From the NCBI GenBank assembly GCA_958449715.1, contig CAUDIU010000085.1, positions 1 through 6,894 of the forward strand: a DNA stretch of 6,894 nucleotides, in the 5' to 3' direction. The notes under the pieces were generated by a model that was not told the origin of the DNA, ran no database searches, and worked only from the letters and a program-made list of their open reading frames with translations. Positions 1 through 6,295 of the stretch are shown here, piece after piece. Origin of the DNA: an uncultured Clostridium sp. (GTDB lineage Bacteria > Cyanobacteriota > Vampirovibrionia > Gastranaerophilales > Gastranaerophilaceae). A program made the position numbers and the translations under genes. Numbering within the stretch: position 1 is the stretch's first letter; every line of letters begins with the position of its first letter.

Positions 1-1
1 T

Positions 2-589
2 GATTTAGGCGATGATAATTTATTCATGTCTTTTGTTTTAAAACCATCTGATACTTTTAAAGATGTATATGCTAATTTGACTCAATATTTATCTGTTATT
101 TTGGTCAATATTTTTGAAGAATACGGACTTGTTCCTTCTATAAAGTGGCCGAATGATGTTTTGATTGGTGGGAAAAAGATTTCAGGTATTTTATCTGAAA
201 CTGTCATGCAAGGTAATAAATTTAAAGGGTTAGTTCTTGGGGTTGGTGTAAATTTAAATGCTGAAAAAGCAGATTTATCTTTGGTTAAAGATAAAAAAAT
301 TACAGCTTTAAATATTGAATTAGAAAGAGAGCATGTTGATAAAAATTTATTTTTTGAAAAACTTGTGAATGAATTTTTTAAAACTTATGATGAGTTTTTG
401 GATCATGGCTTTCTGTTGATTAGAAATAAATATATAAATACATGTAATTTTTTAGGAAAAGAAATTTCTGTACAAGTGTTTGACGATAAAAAGACTGGAA
501 TTGCAAAGTTTATAACTGATTCTGGAGAATTAGTTTTGCAAAACCACAAAAAAGAAGAGTTTGTATTAACAATGGGAGATATATTATGA
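2..589 (+). CDS. birA: Biotin--[carboxylase/decarboxylase] protein ligase, 5'-truncated
   Basis: This enzyme makes biotinyl-5'-AMP and transfers biotin to the lysine of a biotinyl domain. The frame is open to the window edge. The first visible residues (DLGDDNLFMSFVLKP) match the family segment that normally reads like GKNLYxSLxLRP, so the true start lies upstream and the Met at 26 is internal. Visible hallmarks are KWPNDV, whose Lys codon is at 143-145 (the equivalent of catalytic Lys183 of E. coli BirA), then GGKKISGILSE and GVGVNLN. A C-terminal SH3-like domain follows (LGKEISVQVF...GIAKFITDSGELVL). About 195 residues are seen; a monofunctional ligase is usually about 230-260, so roughly 40-60 are missing. 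Whether a DNA-binding N-terminal domain exists cannot be seen. Its stop overlaps the oadG start (ATGA), which puts it in the operon with its likely substrate, the OadA biotinyl domain. Confidence 0.93.
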   Translation, partial: DLGDDNLFMSFVLKPSDTFKDVYANLTQYLSVILVNIFEEYGLVPSIKWPNDVLIGGKKISGILSETVMQGNKFKGLVLGVGVNLNAEKADLSLVKDKKITALNIELEREHVDKNLFFEKLVNEFFKTYDEFLDHGFLLIRNKYINTCNFLGKEISVQVFDDKKTGIAKFITDSGELVLQNHKKEEFVLTMGDIL

Positions 590-822
590 TTGAAAATCTT
601 ATGATTGGCTTAACCTTAATGATACTGGGAATGGGATTCGTTCTAGCATTTTTATGTATTTTGATTGTTGCAATGCATGGAATGTCTGCAATTATTGCTT
701 ATTTAAATAAAATTTTCCCAGAAAAGATTGATGTAGTGGAGAAAAAATCTTCATCAAAAAGCGTAGTAAAAGATGATGAAGCGATTGCAGTGGCTTTGGC
801 TGCTATTATGGCTAGAAAATAA
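586..822 (+). CDS. oadG: Oxaloacetate decarboxylase gamma chain (OadG-like), sodium pump membrane subunit
   Basis: This 78-residue protein has one N-terminal transmembrane helix (about residues 5-32) containing the GLxLMxLGMGxV-type pattern typical of small gamma subunits of Na+-pumping decarboxylases. A charged linker follows (about 45-65), then a short Ala-rich helix ending AIAVALAAIMARK, as in OadG/MmdD tails. In the family, gamma anchors and assembles alpha on beta and aids the decarboxylation step. The start is ATG 586, inside the birA stop, with GGGAGA at 574-579 six bases upstream; this suggests translational coupling. Family membership rests on size, topology, tail and position just before alpha and beta (the same GAB order as the Klebsiella operon). 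Primary sequence is weakly conserved in this family. There is no His in the soluble tail, unlike the His-containing metal-binding tail I recall for Klebsiella OadG. Confidence 0.85.
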   Translation: MIENLMIGLTLMILGMGFVLAFLCILIVAMHGMSAIIAYLNKIFPEKIDVVEKKSSSKSVVKDDEAIAVALAAIMARK

Positions 823-859
823 GAAGTTTGTTTATTAATAAATTAGGAAGGGTAAAGTT

Positions 860-2644
860 ATGAGTAAAAAACTTATTAAAGTTATGGATACCTCATTTAG
901 AGATGGTTTCCAATCAGTTTATGGGGCAAGAGTATTTGTTGATGATTTTATTCCTGCATTACAGGCTGCTGTTAATGCTGGTATTAAACATTTTGAAGTT
1001 GCAGGTGGTGCTAGATTTCAGTCACCTATTTTTTATTGTAATGAAAATGCTTTTGAAACAATGGATAAGATCAGAGCTGCTGTTGGTCCTGATATAAATT
1101 TACAAAGTTTGGCAAGAGGTGTGAATGTAGTAGGTCTTGATTCTCAACCTCGAGATATAATCAATTTGCATGCCAAAATGTTTAAAAAACATGGTGTAAC
1201 TACTGTTAGAAACTTTGATGCATTAAATGATGTAAATAATTTAATATATTCTGGTCAATGTATTAAAGATAATGGCTTAAAGCATGAAGTTACAATTACA
1301 ATGATGGAATTGCCTATCGGTTGTGCTGGTGCTCATGATGTTGATTTTTATGAAAGAGTTTTAAGAAGTATTTTAGATGCAGGTATTCCATTTGATAGTT
1401 TGGCATTTAAAGATGCTTCAGGTACTTCTGCTCCTAGAAAAGTTTATGAAACAATTAAACGTACAAGAGAAATTTTAGGACCTGATGCTCATATCAGATT
1501 CCATTCACATGAAACTGCAGGTACTGGTCTTGCAGCTTATTTAGCTGCTTTAGATGGTGGTGCTGATGGTATTGACTTATCAATGAAACCTGTATCTGGT
1601 GGTACTGCTCAACCTGATATTGTTTCAATGTGGCACGCTTTGAAAGGTACAGATTATGATTTAGGTTTAGACATTGAAAAAATTCTTGAAACAGAAGAAA
1701 TTTTCAAAGAATGTATGAAAGATTACTTCTTACCTCCAGAAGCATTATCAGTAAATCCTATGATTATTCAATCACCATTACCTGGAGGTGCTTTAACAGC
1801 TAACACTCAAATGTTAAGAGATAACAATCTAATGGATAAATATCCTGAAGTTGTAGCTGCAATGAAAGAAGTTGTTGAAAAAGGAGGTTTTGGTACATCA
1901 GTTACTCCTGTTTCTCAATTCTACTTCCAACAAGCATTTAATAATGTAATGTTTGGTCCTTGGAAAAAAATTGCAGAAGGTTACGGAAAAATGGTTCTTG
2001 GATATTTCGGAAAAACTCCTTGTGAACCTGATGCAGAAGTTATTAAAATTGCATCTGAACAACTTAATTTACAACCAACTACTGAAAAAGTTGTAGATAT
2101 AAATGATAAAGATCCTAATAAAGGTATTCCTGCAGCTAAAAAACGTTTAGAAGATGCTGGATTACCTGTTAATGATGAAAATATCTTTATCTCAGCTGCA
2201 TGTAAAGAAAAAGGTATTTTATTCTTAGAGGGTAAAGGTACAATTGGTGTAAGAAAATGTGAACCGGGTGATAAAGAACCTAAAATTGATGAAGCAAATA
2301 ATGCTTACACTGTAACTGTTAATGGTAAGAAATATGCTGTTGCTTTAGAAGGTAGAAAAGCAACTGTTAATGGTAAACTTTACGACTTTGATGTCAAAGC
2401 TGGTATTGAAGCAAAAGCATCAACAGGTGATTCAACTCCTGTTAAGGCAGCATTACCTGGAACTGTTTTGAAAGTTTTAGTTTCAGCTGGTGACAGTATT
2501 GCTGAAGGAGATGTAATTGCTGTTGTAGAAGCCATGAAAATGGAAACAGAAATTAAATCTCCAATGTCAGGTACTGTAAAAGAAGTTGAAATTGAAGTCG
2601 GTGATAAAGTAAAAACCGGAGATGTACTTGTTACAATAGGCTAA
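860..2644 (+). CDS. oadA: Oxaloacetate decarboxylase alpha chain, PycB-like branch, biotinylated
   Basis: This 594-residue protein transfers the carboxyl group of oxaloacetate to biotin. Residues ~5-275 form the HMGL-like TIM-barrel carboxyltransferase domain. It shows DTSFRDGFQS (metal Asp at D15), RNFDALND (117-124), the FKDASG lysine K184 and the FHSHETAG metal ligands H215 and H217. Its VSGGTAQPD carries T249 at the place of the catalytic Thr of pyruvate carboxylases. Residues ~290-510 are the PYC/OADA conserved domain. Residues ~527-594 are a biotinyl domain with EAMKMETEI; K560 is the biotin site. The linker before it (~514-526) is short and lacks the Pro/Ala-rich stretch common in OadA. 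From memory, long runs such as VSQFYFQQAFNN and GYGKMVLGYFGKTP resemble epsilonproteobacterial PycB. With beta and gamma on either side, the decarboxylase role is favoured over anaplerotic pyruvate carboxylase; no biotin carboxylase gene is in the window. ATG 860 is preceded by GGAAGGG (846-852). Confidence 0.93.
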   Translation: MSKKLIKVMDTSFRDGFQSVYGARVFVDDFIPALQAAVNAGIKHFEVAGGARFQSPIFYCNENAFETMDKIRAAVGPDINLQSLARGVNVVGLDSQPRDIINLHAKMFKKHGVTTVRNFDALNDVNNLIYSGQCIKDNGLKHEVTITMMELPIGCAGAHDVDFYERVLRSILDAGIPFDSLAFKDASGTSAPRKVYETIKRTREILGPDAHIRFHSHETAGTGLAAYLAALDGGADGIDLSMKPVSGGTAQPDIVSMWHALKGTDYDLGLDIEKILETEEIFKECMKDYFLPPEALSVNPMIIQSPLPGGALTANTQMLRDNNLMDKYPEVVAAMKEVVEKGGFGTSVTPVSQFYFQQAFNNVMFGPWKKIAEGYGKMVLGYFGKTPCEPDAEVIKIASEQLNLQPTTEKVVDINDKDPNKGIPAAKKRLEDAGLPVNDENIFISAACKEKGILFLEGKGTIGVRKCEPGDKEPKIDEANNAYTVTVNGKKYAVALEGRKATVNGKLYDFDVKAGIEAKASTGDSTPVKAALPGTVLKVLVSAGDSIAEGDVIAVVEAMKMETEIKSPMSGTVKEVEIEVGDKVKTGDVLVTIG

Positions 2645-2687
2645 GATTTATTAAAAATAATCTAATTAGTAAAAGAAGGGTAAAACA

Positions 2688-3863
2688 ATGAATATAGTAG
2701 ACAGTTTATATAAATTATGGCAATCTACAGGTATTGCAAATTTCATTCAACCTGTTGATCCTAATATTACAAACGGTTTTGAACAATTCCTTCATCAATT
2801 CGGTTCTCCGATTATGATATTGGTATGTTTGTTCCTTTTGTGGTTAGGTATTAAAAAACAATTTGAACCATTACTTTTAGTTCCGATTGCTTTTGGTGGT
2901 TTGTTATCAAATATTCCTGTTGCAGATATTGCAGGGCCTCATGGTTTTTTAGGAATAATTTATGAATTTGGTATCCACCAAGGTCTTTTCCCATTGATTA
3001 TATTTATGGGCGTTGGAGCTATGACTGATTTCGGCCCGTTAATAGCGAATCCCAAAATGGCTCTTTTAGGCGGTGCTGCTCAATTTGGAATTTTTGGTGC
3101 ATTACTTTTAGCTTTATGTGTATTTGGATTTACTTTGCCACAGGCAGGTGCAATTGGTATTATTGGTGGTGCAGATGGCCCTACTTCAATTTATGTTACA
3201 ACTAAATTAGCTCCTGAATTATTAGGTGCAATTGCTGTTGCAGCATATTCATATATGGCATTAGTTCCTGTAATTCAGCCACCAATTATGAAATTGTTAA
3301 CGACTGAAGAAGAACGCAAAATTGAAATGACTCAATTAAGAGAAGTATCAAAACGTGAAAAAATTGTATTCCCACTTGTTGTTCTTGGGTTATGTATAAT
3401 TTTCTTACCGGATGCTTGCCCTTTAATTGGTGCATTGACATTTGGTAACTTATGTAAAGAATGTGGTGTTGTTGAAAGATTATCTGATACTATGCAAAAT
3501 GCTTTAATCAACATAGTTACTATCTTTTTAGGTTTATCAGTTGGTTCTAAATTGTCTGCTGATCAATTCTTAACATTACAGACTTTATTTATTTTGATTT
3601 TAGGAATTCTTGCTTTTTCATTTGCAACAGGTGCAGGTGTAATTTTTGCAAAAATTATGAATTTGTTCTCTAAAACTAAAATTAATCCTTTGATTGGTTC
3701 CGCTGGTGTATCAGCTGTTCCTATGGCTGCTCGTGTATCCAATAAGGTTGGTCTAGAAGCTAATCCTCAGAATTACCTTTTAATGCACGCTATGGGGCCT
3801 AATGTCGCAGGTGTAATTGGCTCTGCAGTTGCAGCTGGTATATTATTAGCTCTATGCAATTAA
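2688..3863 (+). CDS. oadB: Oxaloacetate decarboxylase beta chain (OadB/GcdB/MmdB), Na+-translocating membrane subunit
   Basis: This polytopic inner-membrane protein of 391 residues decarboxylates carboxybiotin and couples this to Na+ export. Hydrophobic segments run through most of 40-390, broken by a charged cytoplasmic loop (~204-226). Family signatures are GVGAMTDFGPLI (108-119), GGADGPTS (160-167), AYSYMALVPVIQPP (186-199), KINPLIGSAGVSAVP (331-345) and LLMHAMGPNVAGVIGSA (364-380). D163, Y189, N333, G337 and S342 fall at a constant 40-residue offset from the functionally important D203, Y229, N373, G377 and S382 that I recall for Klebsiella OadB, so the Na+/H+ path looks intact. The protein is shorter at the N-terminus than the ~430-residue Klebsiella form. 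Sequence alone does not separate OadB from MmdB/GcdB; the adjacent HMGL-type alpha points to oxaloacetate. ATG 2688 follows GAAGGGTAAA (2675-2684), the same element as before oadA. It ends 18 bases before a terminator. Confidence 0.95.
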   Translation: MNIVDSLYKLWQSTGIANFIQPVDPNITNGFEQFLHQFGSPIMILVCLFLLWLGIKKQFEPLLLVPIAFGGLLSNIPVADIAGPHGFLGIIYEFGIHQGLFPLIIFMGVGAMTDFGPLIANPKMALLGGAAQFGIFGALLLALCVFGFTLPQAGAIGIIGGADGPTSIYVTTKLAPELLGAIAVAAYSYMALVPVIQPPIMKLLTTEEERKIEMTQLREVSKREKIVFPLVVLGLCIIFLPDACPLIGALTFGNLCKECGVVERLSDTMQNALINIVTIFLGLSVGSKLSADQFLTLQTLFILILGILAFSFATGAGVIFAKIMNLFSKTKINPLIGSAGVSAVPMAARVSNKVGLEANPQNYLLMHAMGPNVAGVIGSAVAAGILLALCN

Positions 3864-3880
3864 TCTATATTAACTAAAAT

Positions 3881-3913
3881 AAAAAGTCCGATTTAATTAA
3901 TCGGACTTTTTTT
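3881..3913. terminator. Bidirectional intrinsic terminator
   Basis: AAAAAGTCCGATT (3881-3893) pairs with AATCGGACTTTTT (3899-3911) around a 5-nt loop. The result is a 13-bp stem with a GTCCGA core and a run of seven T at 3907-3913. On the opposite strand the A-run at 3881-3885 becomes the U-tail. It lies 18 bp after the oadB stop and overlaps the stop of the convergent minus-strand ORF, so it can end transcription from both sides. Confidence 0.92.
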
Positions 3914-4259
3914 AGATTTCTATATTTATATTTTTACCTATTTTTTCTATTGTTTCTTCTATTTTAATTTTTCTTTCTGGTAGTGGAATGTTTTTTAATT
4001 GTGCAGAAAGTTCACTTAATTTTTGATTTTTATTTTTTATTAAATTTCCTGCATATAGCATATGAAGGTCAAACATAAGTGGTATTTGTAATATTTCTTT
4101 AATGTCTTGTTTTTTTATGTCAAAGTCTACAACATCAATAATTGTTTTAATTAATTTTTCTGGTTCTTTTTTACTTTGATCTGTTAATGTTCCGGTAATG
4201 CATTCTATTACATTTCTTGTCGGTAAATTTATAGTACTTTGTATGTTTTTTACTTTCAT
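3912..4259 (-). CDS. Small hypothetical protein, 115 aa
   Basis: I do not recognise this protein. It is Lys/Glu/Ile-rich, has no signal peptide or transmembrane segment, and reads as mostly helical and cytosolic. There is a charged stretch at ~27-60, a short hydrophobic stretch at ~58-72 (LQIPLMFDLHMLYAGNL) and a charged C-terminal helix from ~78 on. Evidence that it is a real gene: ATG at 4259-4257 has an ideal AGGAG (minus strand, 4269-4265) five bases upstream. It occupies an otherwise empty 350-bp gap and ends exactly at a bidirectional terminator. Its start region is divergent from the formyltransferase-like gene. No promoter close to consensus is obvious on the minus strand. It could be a lineage-specific protein; no function is proposed. 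Confidence 0.7.
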   Translation of the reverse strand: MKVKNIQSTINLPTRNVIECITGTLTDQSKKEPEKLIKTIIDVVDFDIKKQDIKEILQIPLMFDLHMLYAGNLIKNKNQKLSELSAQLKNIPLPERKIKIEETIEKIGKNINIEI

Positions 4260-4264
4260 ATATT

Positions 4265-4269
4265 CTCCT
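4265..4269 (-). promoter_or_regulatory. Shine-Dalgarno AGGAG of the 115-aa minus-strand gene
   Basis: CTCCT on the + strand reads AGGAG on the minus strand, five bases before the ATG at 4259. It fixes the start and is the main reason to accept this short ORF as coding. Confidence 0.7.
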
Positions 4270-4301
4270 GTTCCCTCTTTAAGTAATATGAAAAAAAATT
4301 T

Positions 4302-4330
4302 TTGCTATTATTTTAAAATATGTTTATAAT
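4302..4330 (+). promoter_or_regulatory. Sigma-70-type promoter of the formyltransferase-like gene
   Basis: The -35 is TTGCTA (4302-4307; TTG and the final A match consensus). A 17-bp spacer follows, then a perfect -10 TATAAT (4325-4330). An A8T5 tract (4291-4303) overlaps and precedes the -35 and could act as an UP-like or bent-DNA element. Initiation would fall near 4337. That rules out the in-frame TTG at 4336 as a start and leaves a leader of about 20 nt before ATG 4357. Confidence 0.72.
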
Positions 4331-4356
4331 TAAATTTGAAAGGGGATTATATATTT

Positions 4357-4953
4357 ATGTTTAAAGTTGCGTTATTAGGTTCAAAATCTGATTATTTGAT
4401 AGAAGCAATTAGTAATTTTTTTAAAGATAAAGATGTTGATATTGTTTGTTTATCAAATGATGAGCATTCTGATTTTTTGCAAAAAGCTAAAAGTTTAGAT
4501 TTGCGGTATAAATATTTATCTAATGAGAAAAATTTTGAATATTTTTCTTCTCACAATTTTGATATTGTTGCTGTTTGTGGTTATGATGAAATTCTAAAAG
4601 AAGATGTTTTAAAAACTGGAAAATTTATAAATATTCATGAGTCATTATTGCCTGCTTTTAAGGGAGATGATGCTTTATATAGAAGTTTTTCTGCAGGAGT
4701 TAAAGTTTCAGGTGTTACTGTACATTATCTAAATGATGAAAATTTTTACGGAAAAATAATTGCACAATATCCAGTTTTAATTGGTAATTTAACTCATTTT
4801 GATGAGTATAAAGAGGAGATGTATTCTGTAGAAAAAATGCTATACCCAATTGTAATCGATAAATTATTAAAAGATGAAGTTTTTGATTTTTCTGATCTAA
4901 TTAATTCAAATAAATGTACTAATTCTTGTAATAGTTGTGGAGGATGTCATTAA
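4357..4953 (+). CDS. PurN-like formyltransferase-fold protein lacking the catalytic Asp, Cys-rich C-terminus
   Basis: This 198-residue single-domain protein is related to glycinamide ribonucleotide formyltransferase (PurN), which formylates GAR with 10-formyl-tetrahydrofolate. It shows an N-terminal KVALLGSKSD strand-loop, FDIVAVCGYDEIL (68-80), FINIHESLLPAFKG (90-103), VSGVTVHYLNDENFYGKII (117-135) and MLYPIVIDKLL (161-171). N92 and H94 match PurN Asn106 and His108. The family's third catalytic residue, Asp144 of DELDGG, aligns without gaps to F130, so normal formyl transfer is doubtful. The Gly-rich phosphate loop (SGNGSN in E. coli) is also changed. The C-terminus adds CTNSCNSCGGCH (C187, C191, C194, C197, H198), a possible metal or Fe-S ligand set. 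ATG 4357, with AAGGGGA at 4340-4346, is preferred over TTG 4336, which lies at the predicted transcription start. It may be a diverged formyltransferase, a hydrolase or a binding protein. No other purine gene is nearby; glgC follows after 61 bp. Confidence 0.78.
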   Translation: MFKVALLGSKSDYLIEAISNFFKDKDVDIVCLSNDEHSDFLQKAKSLDLRYKYLSNEKNFEYFSSHNFDIVAVCGYDEILKEDVLKTGKFINIHESLLPAFKGDDALYRSFSAGVKVSGVTVHYLNDENFYGKIIAQYPVLIGNLTHFDEYKEEMYSVEKMLYPIVIDKLLKDEVFDFSDLINSNKCTNSCNSCGGCH

Positions 4954-4985
4954 TAAAAAGTATAGCTTGAATTGAATTCTTGTTA

Positions 4986-4991
4986 TATAAT
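4986..4991 (+). promoter_or_regulatory. Possible -10 element upstream of glgC
   Basis: A perfect TATAAT stands 24 bp before the glgC ATG, but no good -35 lies 16-18 bp upstream (TTGAAT at 4967-4972 and 4972-4977 are too close). It may be a weak or activator-dependent promoter. Read-through from the preceding gene, which has no terminator after it, is the alternative. Confidence 0.35.
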
Positions 4992-5014
4992 AAAGAAAAG
5001 AGAAGAGGTAAGAC

Positions 5015-6250
5015 ATGTCTATAGATGATGCATTGGTTATGATATTAGCTGGCGGTGAAGGAAAAAGATTATATCCTTTAACTAAAGATAGAGCAAAACC
5101 GGCAGTTCCTTTTGGGGGAAGATATAGAATTATTGATTTCGTTTTAAATAATTTTATAAATTCAGGTTTTTTCAAGATTAAGGTTTTAACTCAATACAAA
5201 TCAGATTCTTTAAATAAACATATTACTCGAGGTTGGGCTTTATCTCCTTTTTTAAATCAATATGTTGATTTAGCTCCGGCTCAAATGAGAACAGGTTCTG
5301 ATTGGTATCGTGGTACAGCTGATGCTATTTATCAAAACGTTTTTCATATAACTGATGAAGACCCTGATTATGTTTGTATCTTTGGTGGTGATCACATTTA
5401 TAAAATGGACGTATCTCAAATGCTTGATTATCATAAAGAAAAAGGTGCAGATTTATCAATATCTGCAATTCCTATTCCAATATCAGAAGCTCATGAATTT
5501 GGAATTATTGAGGTTGATGATGATTGGAGATTAATTAATTTTGTAGAAAAACCAAAAGACAAGCCAAAATCTATCCCTGGAAATCCTGATATGTGTCTTG
5601 CTTCTATGGGGAATTATATTTTTAATAAGAATATTCTTTTGGAAGCTTTAAATAGAGATGAAGAAATTAAAGAATCCAGTCATGATTTTGGTAAAAATGT
5701 TATTCCAATGCTTTTAAGAGATGGTAAAAAGATTTATATTTATAATTTTAATGACAATTCATTCCCTGGAATGACTGATACTGAACGTGGTTATTGGAGA
5801 GATGTCGGTAGTATTGATGCCTATTGGCAAGCTAATATGGATTTGTTAGCATATGATCCTGAATTGAACTTGTATTCTCAAGATTGGCCTTTAAGAACGT
5901 TTAATTATAATTATCCTCCTGCTAAATTTATTTGGGAGGAAGGTGAACGTGTTGGTATGGCTACAAACTCAATGGTATCTGAAGGTTGCGTTGTCTCTGG
6001 TGGCGGACTTTCAAGATGTGTATTATCACCTAAAGTTAAAGTAAACAGCTATTCTCAGATATCAGAAAGTATTTTAATGGAAAATGTCGAAATAGGTAGA
6101 CATTCTAAAATTAAAAAAGCGATTATTGATAAAAATGTAATTGTTCCGCCTAATACTAGAATTGGCTTTAATCATGAAGAAGATATTAAACGAGGATTTC
6201 ATGTTTCACCAAATGGTGTAACTGTTGTACCTAAAGGCGCAATTTTATAA
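5015..6250 (+). CDS. glgC: Glucose-1-phosphate adenylyltransferase (ADP-glucose pyrophosphorylase)
   Basis: This enzyme makes ADP-glucose from ATP and glucose-1-phosphate, the committed step of bacterial glycogen synthesis; it is cytosolic and usually a tetramer. At 411 residues it is full length. The nucleotidyltransferase domain shows LAGGEGKRLYPLT (11-23), RAKPAVPFGGRYRIIDF (26-42), YRGTADAIYQN (98-108), GGDHIYKMD (124-132; D126 metal Asp), FVEKP (176-180; K179 sugar-phosphate Lys), SSHDFGKNVIP (221-231) and YWRDVGSIDAYW (260-271). From ~315 a left-handed beta-helix domain follows (GCVVSGG, SVLSP-like and VIVPPNTRIG repeats). The position of the E. coli fructose-1,6-bisphosphate-binding Lys39 is D25 (LTKDRAKPA), so E. 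coli-type activation is not expected. ATG 5015 has AAGAGG (5003-5008) six bases upstream. No glgA, glgB or glgP is in the window. No clear terminator follows the stop. Confidence 0.97.
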   Translation: MSIDDALVMILAGGEGKRLYPLTKDRAKPAVPFGGRYRIIDFVLNNFINSGFFKIKVLTQYKSDSLNKHITRGWALSPFLNQYVDLAPAQMRTGSDWYRGTADAIYQNVFHITDEDPDYVCIFGGDHIYKMDVSQMLDYHKEKGADLSISAIPIPISEAHEFGIIEVDDDWRLINFVEKPKDKPKSIPGNPDMCLASMGNYIFNKNILLEALNRDEEIKESSHDFGKNVIPMLLRDGKKIYIYNFNDNSFPGMTDTERGYWRDVGSIDAYWQANMDLLAYDPELNLYSQDWPLRTFNYNYPPAKFIWEEGERVGMATNSMVSEGCVVSGGGLSRCVLSPKVKVNSYSQISESILMENVEIGRHSKIKKAIIDKNVIVPPNTRIGFNHEEDIKRGFHVSPNGVTVVPKGAIL

Positions 6251-6258
6251 ATTTAGTC

Positions 6259-6287
6259 TTTACATGTTTATTTATCTGTAATATACT
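6259..6287 (+). promoter_or_regulatory. Sigma-70-type promoter of the 3'-terminal gene
   Basis: TTTACA (6259-6264; 5 of 6 to TTGACA), a 17-bp spacer and TATACT (6282-6287; 5 of 6 to TATAAT). Initiation would be near 6293-6295, immediately before the left arm of the inverted repeat at 6296, giving a leader of about 93 nt. Confidence 0.65.
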
Positions 6288-6295
6288 AATTTCGC

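Noticed and set aside
26..28. ATG at 26 as the real birA start
   Set aside because: The eight residues before it, open to the window edge, match the conserved segment just before the family's SLxLRP strand, so the gene continues upstream.
903..1097. 64-aa + strand ORF inside oadA
   Set aside because: It is an out-of-frame shadow of the well-supported oadA reading frame, with no Shine-Dalgarno and Leu-rich, low-information content.
2645..2662. Weak AT-only dyad in the oadA-oadB gap
   Set aside because: It gives only about seven A/T-dominated pairs with a bulge and no T-run, so it is not a credible terminator or attenuator.
3332..3514. 60-aa minus-strand ORF inside oadB
   Set aside because: It is antisense to conserved OadB sequence and has no ribosome site or recognisable motif.
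4336..4356. Upstream in-frame TTG start for the formyltransferase-like gene
   Set aside because: It lies at the predicted transcription start and overlaps the AAGGGGA ribosome site that serves ATG 4357; the added residues have no family counterpart.
4906..5175. 89-aa minus-strand ORF across the formyltransferase/glgC junction
   Set aside because: It runs antisense to the highly conserved GlgC N-terminus and to the Cys-rich tail; it is a coding shadow.
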